The notes beneath the pieces were generated by a model. The model was given only the letters and a program-made list of their open reading frames with translations. It did no database searches and had not been told where the DNA came from. The position numbers were made by a program, and so were the translations under genes. This document shows, piece after piece, positions 17,054 through 26,438 of a stretch of DNA of 64,000 nucleotides (the stretch's first letter is position 1; each line of letters begins with the position of its first letter). The stretch lies in contig NZ_LYPF02000024.1 of NCBI RefSeq assembly GCF_001661595.2, forward strand, positions 1 to 64,000. The letters run 5' to 3'. This stretch comes from Crocinitomix algicola. Lineage in GTDB: Bacteria > Bacteroidota > Bacteroidia > Flavobacteriales_D > Crocinitomicaceae.

Positions 17054-17245
17054 TTATATGACTCTTACGTTCACTGCGTTTAATCCTTTTTTTCCTTCTT
17101 GAAGTTCGAACTCAACCTCATCGTTTTCACGAATTTCATCGATTAAACCTGAGATGTGCACGAAGTGCTCCTTGTTTGAACCTTCTTCTGTGATGAAACC
17201 AAATCCTTTAGTTTCGTTGAAGAACTTAACTGTTCCTTTATTCAT
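17054..17245 (-). CDS. cold shock protein, CspA family
   Basis: A complete 63-residue cold shock domain protein with RNP1 KGFGFIT (residues 13-19) and RNP2 EHFVHIS (about 26-32). It binds single-stranded RNA or DNA and acts as an RNA chaperone in the cytoplasm. A well-formed promoter lies just upstream. This is a monocistronic gene. Confidence 0.96.
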   Translation of the reverse strand: MNKGTVKFFNETKGFGFITEEGSNKEHFVHISGLIDEIRENDEVEFELQEGKKGLNAVNVRVI

Positions 17246-17272
17246 ATTAAATAGTAAAAATTATTATTGGGT

Positions 17273-17301
17273 CAAATATAGGCGCAATTATTGGAATACA
17301 A
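17273..17301 (-). promoter_or_regulatory. promoter of the cold shock gene
   Basis: On the minus strand TTG (17301-17299) and TATATTTG (17280-17273) are separated by 18 bp, close to the Bacteroidetes consensus. The predicted 5' leader to the ATG at 17245 is about 20-25 nt, too short for the long thermosensing leaders of E. coli cspA. Confidence 0.6.
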
Positions 17302-17395
17302 TAGGATAATTCTAAATTATTGAAAAATAATCGATTATTTTTTTCGTGAAACAACTAAAAACTACAAGATTATCACCAATATTTACAGAGAATAT

Positions 17396-20300
17396 TTATT
17401 CTAAAACGTACTCAAAAACTTCTAAAGCATTTATTTTATGAATAAAGTCATTGTCGACGTTCACTTTCATTGTTTTGGAAGGCATTTTTATTTTTGACCC
17501 CGTTTTATGATCATTAACAACAAACTTTAATTGGCAGTTTCCGGAATGGTCTGTCACCAATTCGTAAAGCTCATCAATCACCCGATCTGTAATATCACTT
17601 GATTCTACTTCCAATAATATTGTTTTTGCTCTTTTCTCTCGTAGTTCGGTCAACAAATCCATACCGGATAATTTGAATTCAAAACCATCTCCAAATTTTC
17701 TTGGTTGAATTCGCCCAGTGATGAATACAAATGTACCAACAGCTAGCAAGTGTTTAAATCTAAAATAATCTTCTCCAAAAACAAATATTCGATTGCTATC
17801 ACCGTAATCTTCAATATCAAATGTGCCAAATGGCTTTCCATGTTTTGTAGTTCGATGTTGAGCATCTGTTATAATTCCAGCTATCCTTAACTCTTGATTT
17901 GCATTTTCTTCAAGTTTAGTGATATCAGCTACTGTTCCTTTACAAAAACTATCAATTTCCAATTTATAGTCGTCAAGCGGATGACCTGAAATATAAATAC
18001 CAACGACCTCCTTTTCTTTACTTAATTTTGTCAAAGTTGGCCAAACATCAGCCCTAGGGGGTTGGGGTTCAGCCACAACCTCACTTTCTCCACCTCCGAA
18101 CAACGAAACCTGAGACGAATCCCTGTTCTCCTGTACACGGGCTCCATATTTCATGACATTTTCTAAAAACAACCGCCCATTGCTATCCTCTGTAAAAAAC
18201 TGAGCGCGATGAACTTGTTTAAAAGAATCAAATCCTCCAGCCAGAACAAGACTTTCAAAAACTCTTTTATTACAAGCACGCATGCTCACTCTTGATGTCA
18301 TATCAAATACAGAAGTAAACCAACCATTTTCTTCTCTTTCTTGTAGAATAGCACTAACAGGCTTAGACCCTACTCCTTTTACAGCACCGAGTCCAAAGCG
18401 AATAGCTCCTTCGGCATTTACCGTGAACTTATACTGAGACTCATTCACGTCTGGACCAAGAACTTTTATACCACTTCTTTTACACTCCTCCATAAAGAAC
18501 GAAACCGATTTGATATCATTCATGTTATTACTCAACACAGAAGCCATATATTCAGCAGGGTAATGCGCTTTAAGATAAGCCGTTTGATAAGCAATCCATG
18601 CATAGCAAGTAGAGTGAGATTTGTTAAATGCATAAGCAGCAAAAGCTTCCCAATCGACCCAAATTTTTTCTAATTTCTGTTTATCATGCCCACGTTGGTG
18701 ACCTTGTTCAATGAATTGAGGTTTCATTTTTGCCAAGAGATCAAACTTCTTTTTACCCATGGCTTTACGCAATGTATCGGCCTCACCTTTTGTAAACCCT
18801 GCCAAACTTTGAGAGAGTAGCATTACTTGCTCTTGATAAACAGTAATACCATAGGTTTCTTCAAGATATTCTTTTGTCGCCTCTATATCATACACAATTT
18901 CCTCGGTACCATGTTTCCGACGAATAAAAGAAGGGATATACTCTAAAGGCCCAGGTCTGTATAGCGCATTCATGGCTATTAAATCGGCAAAAACAGTAGG
19001 TTTTAATTCGCGCAAATACTTTTGCATTCCTGGCGATTCGTATTGGAAAATACCAACCGTCTCACCACGTTGGAAAAGCTCATAGGTTTTTACATCATCG
19101 ATTGGAAAATTATCAGGATCCAAATCAATATTATGTCGATCTTTTACAATTTTTACGGCATCTTTGATCAAGGTTAGTGTTTTTAACCCTAAAAAATCCA
19201 TTTTCAATAAGCCTGCATCTTCCGCTACAGAGTTATCGAATTGGGTGCAGTACATATCCGAATCTTTGGCGAGTGCTACCGGAACAAACTTTGTAATATC
19301 ATCAGGCGTTATTATTACGCCACAAGCATGAATTCCAGTATTTCGCATCGACCCTTCAAGCTTCACCGCCATTCGTACCACTTCACCATGAATATCGTTC
19401 CGTTTCGAGACATCTTTCAATTCATTCGCTCTGGTAATATCATCTTGATTATTTCCTAGCTTATCTGCTAAAGCAACATCGTCAAGACCAAAGATTTTGT
19501 TCAGTTTGATATCAGGAACAAGTTTTGCCAATCGATCTGCTTCATGTAACGGTAAATCCAATACCCTTGAAGCATCTCTAATTGAAGATTTCGCGGCCAT
19601 GGTTCCGTAAGTAATAATCTGGGCAACTTGACTTGCTCCATACTTATCAATTACCCAATCAATTACTCGTTGTCTACCCTCATCATCAAAATCAATGTCA
19701 ATATCTGGCATTGAGACCCTTTCTGGATTCAAGAAACGCTCAAATAGCAAATCGTACTCCATTGGATCTATATTTGTAATCTTCAAGCAATACGCGACTA
19801 CCGAACCTGCTGCTGAACCACGTCCTGGACCAACTGAAACTCCCATATCTCTGGCCGCGGCAATAAAATCTTGCACAATCAAAAAATAACCAGGATAACC
19901 TGTATTTTCAATAGTTTCTAACTCAAAATCTAATCGTTCAGTAATCTCAGGTGTAATTTCCCCATACCGTTCTTTTGCACCGACATAAGTCAAGTGCCTC
20001 AAATAATTGTTCTCTCCTCTTTTGCCTCCATCATCAAGGTCTTTATCATCTCTAAATTCAGCTGGAATATCAAAAGCTGGAAGTAGAATATCTCGGGCCA
20101 AATCAAATGCTTCGCATTTTTCAGCAATTTCTTGGGTATTTTCAATTGCCTCTGGTAAATCAATGAAAAGTTTTTTCATTTCTTGGTCGGACTTGAAGTA
20201 ATACTCTTCATTCTCTAGACCATATCTAAATCCTCTTCCTTTACCCTTCGGAGTTGAGCGAAGTTCACCATCTTTTACACATAATAATACATCGTGCGCA

Positions 20301-21766
20301 GCAGCATCCGATTTTTCGATATAATAGGTATCGTTGGTTGCAACTATTTTTATATTATGTTTTTTATGGAAGGAAATTAATGTATCGTTAACACGATTCT
20401 CCTCCTCCGTTCCATGCCGATTGATCTCAATGTACAGATCATCTCCAAATTGTTCTTTATACCAAAGCAATTTTTCTTCCGCCTGATTTTCACCAACATT
20501 TAAAATTAAACTTGGAATTTCTCCATAAACATTACCCGTTAAACAAATGAGGTCTTCTTTGTAAGTTTCAATTAACGTATGATCAATACGTGGAACATAA
20601 TAAAACCCATCTGTAAAAGCAGCGGATGACAGTTTAGCAAGGTTATGGTACCCCTTTTGATTTTTTGCCATCAAAACGAGTCGTGAACCGTTATCCTTGT
20701 TCGATTTATCTTTGTGGTCTGCGCATACATTAAACTCACATCCTACAATTGGCGTAATTGGTTTTCCATGATATTCTTCGCCCTTTTCTGCTGCCGCTGT
20801 TGCTTCTGAAGCTATTTTTTTATTGTGATTGAGCACTTCTCTTACAAAGTGAAAAGCGGCCATCATATTCCCGGTATCTGTTAAGGCTACTGCGGGACTT
20901 TCATTTTCAACCGCTTTTTTAACTAAATCTGCAATTGTTATCGTAGATTGCAGGATAGAAAATTGAGAATGGTTGTGCAAATGTGAAAAACGAACTTCTT
21001 TTAATCGTTTTGTATTTTTTGCGATATCAATATCCGCTGAATCAGGAGCATCTTCTTCAAGCGTTGCTTTTATTTTAGCACTCGCTTCCTGAAGATTAAC
21101 ATGACTAAGGCCTACAGGTTGAAAAGGCTGACGGTTCTTTTCTATAAAATCACGTAAATAGGTATCGCTTGCTTCAAGCTCCTCTCCCGTATAATTCCCT
21201 GTTCGAATTAATTCAAAAAAGCACCGAGTAGTGGCTTCAACATCAGCTGTTGCATTGTGCGCCTCATTAAAAGGCTCACCAAATAAAAACTCATGCAATT
21301 CTGTTAAGGTTGGTAATTTAAATTTACCTCCCCTACCTCCTGGGATTTGACAAAGTTCTGCCGTTTTTTCCGTACAGGTGTCTAATACCGGCATATCATT
21401 TAATGCTGTATTGACACCTTGTCTATGGAATTCGCATCCCATAACGTTATTATCAAAGCCAACATTTTGACCAACGACGAACTTGGCTTTGCTTAATGCC
21501 TCGTTAAATTCTTCTAATACCTGATTTAGTGGAACACCATCTTGCTCGGCAAGTTCTGTGGAAATCCCATGAATTCTTTCGGCATCATAAGGAATGTTAA
21601 ATCCATCAGGCTTTACGAGATAATCTTTGTGTTCTATTAAATTTCCATATTCATCATGCAGTTGCCATGCAATTTGAATACAACGCGGCCAATTATCGGT
21701 ATCCGTGTATGGTGCATTCCAATTCTTGGGTAATCCCGTGGTTTCGGTATCAAAAATGATGTACAT
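17396..21766 (-). CDS. dnaE: DNA polymerase III alpha subunit with fused N-terminal proofreading exonuclease
   Basis: A 1456-residue replicative polymerase. Residues 1-200 are a DEDDh exonuclease: Exo I FDTETTG (Asp6, Glu8), Exo II VVGQNVGFDNNV, Exo III HNATADVEATT. The PHP domain begins near 257 (FSHLHNHSQFS). The palm motifs GPGRGSAAGS (about 643) and PDIDIDFDD (about 686-694, catalytic Asp) are intact. A helix-hairpin-helix (FGLGAVKGVGSKP, about 1120), a probable clamp-binding motif QVSLFGG (about 1218) and an OB fold (from about 1290) follow. Ordinary DnaE is about 1160 residues and recruits DnaQ in trans; here proofreading is in cis. PolC differs because its exonuclease interrupts PHP. 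The gene appears single, with no operon partner. Confidence 0.95.
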   Translation of the reverse strand: MYIIFDTETTGLPKNWNAPYTDTDNWPRCIQIAWQLHDEYGNLIEHKDYLVKPDGFNIPYDAERIHGISTELAEQDGVPLNQVLEEFNEALSKAKFVVGQNVGFDNNVMGCEFHRQGVNTALNDMPVLDTCTEKTAELCQIPGGRGGKFKLPTLTELHEFLFGEPFNEAHNATADVEATTRCFFELIRTGNYTGEELEASDTYLRDFIEKNRQPFQPVGLSHVNLQEASAKIKATLEEDAPDSADIDIAKNTKRLKEVRFSHLHNHSQFSILQSTITIADLVKKAVENESPAVALTDTGNMMAAFHFVREVLNHNKKIASEATAAAEKGEEYHGKPITPIVGCEFNVCADHKDKSNKDNGSRLVLMAKNQKGYHNLAKLSSAAFTDGFYYVPRIDHTLIETYKEDLICLTGNVYGEIPSLILNVGENQAEEKLLWYKEQFGDDLYIEINRHGTEEENRVNDTLISFHKKHNIKIVATNDTYYIEKSDAAAHDVLLCVKDGELRSTPKGKGRGFRYGLENEEYYFKSDQEMKKLFIDLPEAIENTQEIAEKCEAFDLARDILLPAFDIPAEFRDDKDLDDGGKRGENNYLRHLTYVGAKERYGEITPEITERLDFELETIENTGYPGYFLIVQDFIAAARDMGVSVGPGRGSAAGSVVAYCLKITNIDPMEYDLLFERFLNPERVSMPDIDIDFDDEGRQRVIDWVIDKYGASQVAQIITYGTMAAKSSIRDASRVLDLPLHEADRLAKLVPDIKLNKIFGLDDVALADKLGNNQDDITRANELKDVSKRNDIHGEVVRMAVKLEGSMRNTGIHACGVIITPDDITKFVPVALAKDSDMYCTQFDNSVAEDAGLLKMDFLGLKTLTLIKDAVKIVKDRHNIDLDPDNFPIDDVKTYELFQRGETVGIFQYESPGMQKYLRELKPTVFADLIAMNALYRPGPLEYIPSFIRRKHGTEEIVYDIEATKEYLEETYGITVYQEQVMLLSQSLAGFTKGEADTLRKAMGKKKFDLLAKMKPQFIEQGHQRGHDKQKLEKIWVDWEAFAAYAFNKSHSTCYAWIAYQTAYLKAHYPAEYMASVLSNNMNDIKSVSFFMEECKRSGIKVLGPDVNESQYKFTVNAEGAIRFGLGAVKGVGSKPVSAILQEREENGWFTSVFDMTSRVSMRACNKRVFESLVLAGGFDSFKQVHRAQFFTEDSNGRLFLENVMKYGARVQENRDSSQVSLFGGGESEVVAEPQPPRADVWPTLTKLSKEKEVVGIYISGHPLDDYKLEIDSFCKGTVADITKLEENANQELRIAGIITDAQHRTTKHGKPFGTFDIEDYGDSNRIFVFGEDYFRFKHLLAVGTFVFITGRIQPRKFGDGFEFKLSGMDLLTELREKRAKTILLEVESSDITDRVIDELYELVTDHSGNCQLKFVVNDHKTGSKIKMPSKTMKVNVDNDFIHKINALEVFEYVLE

Positions 21767-21867
21767 GAGGCTAGAAAATTCTATTTATTTGAACCCTCTA
21801 AATTAATGTAATTTTCCCTCAATTCCACATGAAGTTTTCAACATTTCGAATCAATTGTCCTCTAATT

Positions 21868-22521
21868 TTATTGAAGAATATTAGCCGCAACATTGTGGTT
21901 TTCTTCCATTTTTACTGTCAAGATAATATCTCCATGAACAAGGCTAAAAGGAGTTGTTTCTTTTAAATTGGTATTTGAGTCTTTTTCATGAATTGATTTC
22001 AATACCAATGTATTATCCATCACATCTTTTTCAAGTTTAAATGATTGACTAATAGTTTCACTGTCTGATGCTCGCTCCTCCCTATTGTTTAACGTAGAAA
22101 AGTCTTGAGTTAGAATTATATGATCATTATTCAAATATTTCCAAGTTCCAACTTCTGTATAACTCAATTCATTTTGTCTTTTTTCTGCTGCTATGACAAC
22201 CTTCCACTCCCAAGTTTTATCATTGTTCAACTCAAATTTACCCGCTTTCAATCCTTTTGTTTTAATATCATGCAAACACCAAGATGAATCGGGTTTTTGC
22301 TCATTCCACAACCATTTGGAGGAAAATTCATCGACAATATTACCATCCACCGTTAATGTTTTACGCTCAGATACTCCGTCATTTTCATTAATTACTAAAT
22401 GTGATTTGGAGAGGTTAATCAACTCATAATTCCCACATACTCTACACACGTCATCTTCTTCTACACAGGCTGTCAATGCAAATACTATCCACATTGCAAC
22501 GAATATCCATTTCGTCATCAA
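21868..22521 (-). CDS. lipoprotein of unknown function, lipocalin-like pattern
   Basis: A 217-residue lipoprotein (lipobox ALTAC, Cys19) with a nearby CRVC pair (Cys26, Cys29). The alternating strand pattern and the segments FELNNDKTWEWKVV and EVGTWKYLNNDHIILT resemble the lipoprotein at 23423-24181 (FVVEKDGTWSRKMV and ETGTWSFLGG), so the two look like distant paralogues of a small beta-barrel/lipocalin-like family common in Bacteroidetes. The function is unknown. It lies divergent from the EI24-type gene. Confidence 0.75.
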   Translation of the reverse strand: MMTKWIFVAMWIVFALTACVEEDDVCRVCGNYELINLSKSHLVINENDGVSERKTLTVDGNIVDEFSSKWLWNEQKPDSSWCLHDIKTKGLKAGKFELNNDKTWEWKVVIAAEKRQNELSYTEVGTWKYLNNDHIILTQDFSTLNNREERASDSETISQSFKLEKDVMDNTLVLKSIHEKDSNTNLKETTPFSLVHGDIILTVKMEENHNVAANILQ

Positions 22522-22655
22522 TTCTACATTTTTATAAATTAACGGGTTTAAAGGGCCTCTTACAAAGAATAATTGAGGTACTCTTCGTAAACTTTCTTAC
22601 CTTTAATAACGGTAAACAACTGAAAAGTGTTGGTTATTTTATCAAATTTAATTGT

Positions 22656-23402
22656 ATGTCTATTATAAAAGATTTTACAGCAGGATTTTCCTTTGCAATT
22701 CGCCTGATTTTAAAGCGAAATTTATGGAAGTATTTTATTCCTTCAATATTAATTGGGTCTCTATTTTTCTTGTTATTTAACGGAGGTTTAAATCTTGGTC
22801 GATCTCTCAGTTTTATGGAAGATTGGTGGGGCATTGGTTGGATCATTTCTAAATCGAAACTGTTCGTTTCATTTTTAGGATTTATGATTCTTGAATTTTT
22901 CATTCTTGTTGCGCTCTCCCCAATCAACTCTTATTTTGCCGAACAAACGAAAGAAGAGATTACGGACATTCCGACTGACTTTTCCATAATTATTTTCTTA
23001 AAGTCGTTAAAAAGAATGGTTGTAATTTTGTTATTTGCCTTTTTTATGCAATGCCTAATCTCACTCTTTTTATGGGCATTTTCATTTGTTTTGGGAGACC
23101 AATTTTACGAACTAGCCAGTCTTTTAAATGTCTCTTTTTTTATAGGATTTTCTTTTTTTGATTTTTCTTTAGAATTGGATGATGTTAACCGAAAAGAAAG
23201 TTGGAAGTTTGGCAAGAAAAATTGGTTGTCATGTATTGTAATTGGATTACTTGTTAATTTAGGAATTTATTATCCACAGAAGCATGACCTCATCATTGTA
23301 TATTTTATTTCAATTGTGTTCTTACCTCATATATTGACCATAATTACGAGTTATCTGTATTATAACTCAAAAAAAAAGTCGCCTCAAATTGAGACGACTT
23401 GA
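22656..23402 (+). CDS. EI24/CysZ-like multi-pass membrane protein
   Basis: The 248-residue protein has about five to six hydrophobic segments and an opening (MSIIKDFTAGFSFAIRLI, then KRNLWKYFIPSILIG) typical of EI24-domain proteins of Bacteroidetes. Family members include CysZ sulfate channels, but most are uncharacterised. I chose the ATG at 22656: the longer frame from 22476 overlaps the divergent lipoprotein gene and its added residues are not protein-like. The stop codon lies within the terminator hairpin. Confidence 0.75.
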   Translation: MSIIKDFTAGFSFAIRLILKRNLWKYFIPSILIGSLFFLLFNGGLNLGRSLSFMEDWWGIGWIISKSKLFVSFLGFMILEFFILVALSPINSYFAEQTKEEITDIPTDFSIIIFLKSLKRMVVILLFAFFMQCLISLFLWAFSFVLGDQFYELASLLNVSFFIGFSFFDFSLELDDVNRKESWKFGKKNWLSCIVIGLLVNLGIYYPQKHDLIIVYFISIVFLPHILTIITSYLYYNSKKKSPQIETT

Positions 23403-23411
23403 TCTTTTTTT
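23376..23411. terminator. terminator overlapping the EI24-type stop codon
   Basis: AAGTCGCCTCAA (23376-23387) and TTGAGACGACTT (23389-23400) pair with one mismatch, and a T-run (23404-23410) follows. A nine-A run precedes it, so it may also serve the convergent lipoprotein gene. The last codons and the stop of the plus-strand gene are in the stem. Confidence 0.8.
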
Positions 23412-23422
23412 AACAAAATTAA

Positions 23423-24181
23423 TTATTCCTGAACGAACTTAATTTCTGTTTCTCCTACTTTTGTCATAGACCCTTCATACACGACGTCGTCAGTTACTTC
23501 CTCATAGTCATAACCTTCATTCAGATCTTGTTTAAACACCATTTCTTTACTCTTCAGCATATCAATTGTGTAAATAATTGAATTTACCCCTTCTGCAAAT
23601 TCCTCGTTATCTGTAGAGCTTTCGTTTACAGTTCCCGATGTTCCATCCGTATAATTAATTGTAATTTCTTGCTCAACCGCTACATCAGATTTAGTCACAC
23701 TTAATAATACCCGTTCTTTATTCTTATAATCCTCTGACTGTCCACCTAAGAAACTCCATGTCCCAGTTTCTTCACTCGTCACAACGTCTACATAATCTCT
23801 GTCATCTACAAAAAAACCATCGCCATCACGCGTATATTTATAGGTAATCACCATTTTTCTAGACCATGTTCCATCTTTCTCCACCACAAATTCCTCGCTA
23901 TTAACGGTAACTGCAGCAACCGTAGTAGTCGGATCTCCACTGTCAGAATCATAAATTATCGTTCTTGATCCACTTCCATCATTAATGTCTAAAGTCATTT
24001 TCTCCGAAGAATTTGTGTATTCAGTATCTGAATTCATATACCACGAAGCCATTGTATACTCTCCTGCCAGTCTCGATTTTCTTGATTTTAAACTTAAAAA
24101 CGGGTCATTTTCACCTTTTTTACACGAAGGAGTTGCCATTAGCAATCCTACAGCCGCCACGGCTAATACTATTTTTTTCAT
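23423..24181 (-). CDS. lipoprotein of unknown function, lipocalin-like pattern (paralogue)
   Basis: A 252-residue lipoprotein (lipobox TPSC, Cys20) starting at the ATG at 24181, where the signal sequence MKKIVLAVAAVGLLMA begins. The body has many short strands, acidic and Thr/Ser-rich, with GEYTMASWYMNSDTEYT near 50 and the GTWSRK/GTWSFL spacing shared with the lipoprotein at 21868-22521. It probably has a beta-rich fold and is anchored to a membrane. No function is known. Confidence 0.78.
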   Translation of the reverse strand: MKKIVLAVAAVGLLMATPSCKKGENDPFLSLKSRKSRLAGEYTMASWYMNSDTEYTNSSEKMTLDINDGSGSRTIIYDSDSGDPTTTVAAVTVNSEEFVVEKDGTWSRKMVITYKYTRDGDGFFVDDRDYVDVVTSEETGTWSFLGGQSEDYKNKERVLLSVTKSDVAVEQEITINYTDGTSGTVNESSTDNEEFAEGVNSIIYTIDMLKSKEMVFKQDLNEGYDYEEVTDDVVYEGSMTKVGETEIKFVQE

Positions 24182-24256
24182 AAATTTAAATTTGGCGGTA
24201 AAATACAAAAATCGAAAATCACGAACTCTTAAAATATGTTAAGAAATGGTTGTTTT

Positions 24257-24952
24257 CTAACCAATCCAAATACCAATTCCAAATCCCGCAAGAATTGCTA
24301 AGAGCTTATATAAATTAATTTTATGACCTTCTGAGGACTCAAAAATGATTGTCGTTGCCACATGGAAAAACATTCCGATAGCCGTTGCCAACAACCAACC
24401 GAAACTTATCTCAAAATTATGCACTAGCCAATCTCCAAAAAACAAACCTAATGGAGCCATAATGCCAAATAAAGCGAGGTATGTCCATGACATTCGTTTT
24501 GAAACACCTGAAGCATCAAGGATAATTTTTAGAGCTACAGCAACAGGAATTTTGTGCACAAATACCCCCCAATACAGTCCATGTGCATGATGTGAGGCAT
24601 GGTTAATTGGAATTGCTTCCACAAAAGCATGAATACTAAGGCTTATAAAAACCGCCAAAGGAAAATGAACTTTAATGGCCGATCCATTCGTATGCGTATG
24701 TCCATGTTCGGCTCCTTTTGAAAAATACTCTAAAACCAATTGTAAAAAAAATCCTAACAGAATAAAAAAACCTGTAGTCTCAATCTCTTTATAAGCCTCA
24801 GGTAAAATATGTGTGAAAATTATTGTTAGCAAAAAACCTCCACTGAACGACAATAAAAACTTTAAATTCGTTTTTTGCTTGATGATTAACACCAGAACAC
24901 CACCGAACATTACTGCCAACATAAAAAGCAGCGTTTGCATAAATATACTCAT
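24257..24952 (-). CDS. ZIP-family metal transporter
   Basis: This 231-residue inner-membrane protein has seven to eight hydrophobic segments and the ZIP metal site: IHAFVEAIP (His108, Glu112) and a second helix with HKIPVA (His133). A His-rich loop (HGHTHTNG, 83-90) lies between the third and fourth segments, as in zinc or iron importers. The substrate is not determinable. The start is the ATG at 24952, one base after the methyltransferase stop, so they form an operon. Confidence 0.9.
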   Translation of the reverse strand: MSIFMQTLLFMLAVMFGGVLVLIIKQKTNLKFLLSFSGGFLLTIIFTHILPEAYKEIETTGFFILLGFFLQLVLEYFSKGAEHGHTHTNGSAIKVHFPLAVFISLSIHAFVEAIPINHASHHAHGLYWGVFVHKIPVAVALKIILDASGVSKRMSWTYLALFGIMAPLGLFFGDWLVHNFEISFGWLLATAIGMFFHVATTIIFESSEGHKINLYKLLAILAGFGIGIWIG

Positions 24953-24953
24953 C

Positions 24954-25679
24954 CTACTTTTTCTTTGCAACAATAATTAAGCGTTCAGAATTCTTTGTAA
25001 ATGGCGATAGTTGATAATCTCCAAAAACATTTTCAATCTCAAAATTTGCATTGGTTAATAATCGTTCGAACTCTTTTTTGTCAATTAGCTGAACCTTTTC
25101 TTGATAGTCGAATTGCTTTCCTTTATCTTCAAAAGAAATATTTTTAATGATTTTTTCATCCTGTATTGACTTACTAATCTTGAATTTTATCCCGTCTATT
25201 TCCTTTTGTTCAGCCTCAACAATATTATTTCGTATAAAATCAGGGTTTAAAAAATCTATAACAAGCTTACCGTTTGGGTTCAAATATGTTGAAACCGCAT
25301 TAAGTACTTTTTGGTTTTCATCTGTACTCTCAAAATAACCAAAGCTGGTAAAAAGATTTAATACCAAGTCAAACGATTCTCCCTCAATAGGGTCTCGCAT
25401 ATCATGGACTTCAAACTTCAATCCAGAATTTTCATTTTTTTTTGCCTCCTCAATACTTTCTCTGGACAAATCAACTCCCATTGTATTGAATCCAAGGGAA
25501 TTCACGAATATTGAGTGACGTCCTTTACCACATGCCAAGTCTAATACCCGACCATCTTTAGCTAAATCAAGATAATTAAACAGGTTTTTTATAAATAACT
25601 CTGCCTCAGAATAATCTCTATTTTGATAAAGAATATGGTAATAAGAAGTATCAAACCATGATTCAAACCATTCTCTCAT
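24954..25679 (-). CDS. class I SAM-dependent methyltransferase
   Basis: A 241-residue methyltransferase with SAM motif I VLDLACGKGRHS (about 44-55), motif II acidic residue in MGVDLSRESIEEA, and LNLFTSFGYFES after the motif that follows. Such small-molecule or tellurite-type methyltransferases act in the cytoplasm; the substrate cannot be told. It leads an operon with the ZIP transporter, driven by a well-formed promoter. Confidence 0.88.
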   Translation of the reverse strand: MREWFESWFDTSYYHILYQNRDYSEAELFIKNLFNYLDLAKDGRVLDLACGKGRHSIFVNSLGFNTMGVDLSRESIEEAKKNENSGLKFEVHDMRDPIEGESFDLVLNLFTSFGYFESTDENQKVLNAVSTYLNPNGKLVIDFLNPDFIRNNIVEAEQKEIDGIKFKISKSIQDEKIIKNISFEDKGKQFDYQEKVQLIDKKEFERLLTNANFEIENVFGDYQLSPFTKNSERLIIVAKKK

Positions 25680-25697
25680 GAATTCCTAATTTTTATG

Positions 25698-25727
25698 CAA
25701 AAATACAACAGTTTTATTGGTTTACAA
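25698..25727 (-). promoter_or_regulatory. promoter of the methyltransferase-ZIP operon
   Basis: On the minus strand TTG (25727-25725, within TTTTG) and TATTTTTG (25705-25698) are 19 bp apart, an excellent fit to the Bacteroidetes TTG-N19-TAnnTTTG consensus. The leader to the ATG at 25679 would be only about 10-15 nt. Confidence 0.7.
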
Positions 25728-25857
25728 AACAGAAATGAAAAGGGAAAAATTCAAACTGCAAATTACCCCCCTAAAACGATGAAATTCACAATTCTGAATT
25801 AAAATTAAAGGATGACAAATTTTAACCACAAACCGAATTATAAGGCCATTAATTTTA

Positions 25858-25865
25858 TATATTTG
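25858..25865 (+). promoter_or_regulatory. -7 element upstream of siaB
   Basis: TATATTTG fits TAnnTTTG and ends 20 bp before the GTG start of the SiaB-type gene. The -33 TTG is not evident. Confidence 0.45.
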
Positions 25866-25885
25866 TTGCTATCAGGCAAAAACTT

Positions 25886-26434
25886 GTGAGTACGATATAC
25901 GAAATATATAAACAATTAGAAGAAAGAGATGTCATATTATCTTTTAAAGGGATGATGACCTCTGAGCTTTTAACTACCATCTTACAGATAATGGAAACAA
26001 AGATGGATGGCTTTGAAGAAAGTCCCCGTATTCGTAAAAAAGTTTTTAATGTATTGGTGGAATGTTTACAAAATTTATATCATCATATTGATGAGCGGAA
26101 AGATGATACAGAAGCCAGTAAAAATGAGATGAATGCTTTATTTATGATTTCTAAATCGGATACGGGTTATACGATTACGACTGGAAATTATATGAACCCA
26201 AATGATGTTCCAACTGTTAAGGATAAACTCGACTTAATAAATGGAATGACAAAGGATGAGTTAAAAGAGTATTATAAACAAGTTTTAAATGAAGGGACCA
26301 TGTCAGAAAAAGGCACGGCAGGTTTAGGCATGATTGATATCGCGCGAAAATCTGGTAAAGATTTAGTTTACTCTTTTTCACCAATAAATGATAACCTAAC
26401 CTTTTTTAGCCTATCGGTTAAAATAGAAGACTAA
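25886..26434 (+). CDS. SiaB-type serine/threonine kinase (DUF6272)
   Basis: The 182-residue protein matches the SiaB kinase family, a GHKL-fold relative of anti-sigma kinases such as SpoIIAB. The N-box-like helix VFNVLVECLQNLYHH (about 53-67, Glu59 and Asn63) and the Gly-rich EKGTAGLGMIDIARKSG (about 137-153) are the ATP-binding parts. In Pseudomonas aeruginosa SiaB phosphorylates SiaC, whose homologue is encoded 4 bp downstream. The start is GTG at 25886. The PP2C phosphatase SiaA and the diguanylate cyclase SiaD known from Pseudomonas are not adjacent here. It heads an operon with siaC, coaE and nnr. Confidence 0.85.
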   Translation: MSTIYEIYKQLEERDVILSFKGMMTSELLTTILQIMETKMDGFEESPRIRKKVFNVLVECLQNLYHHIDERKDDTEASKNEMNALFMISKSDTGYTITTGNYMNPNDVPTVKDKLDLINGMTKDELKEYYKQVLNEGTMSEKGTAGLGMIDIARKSGKDLVYSFSPINDNLTFFSLSVKIED

Positions 26435-26438
26435 AAAT

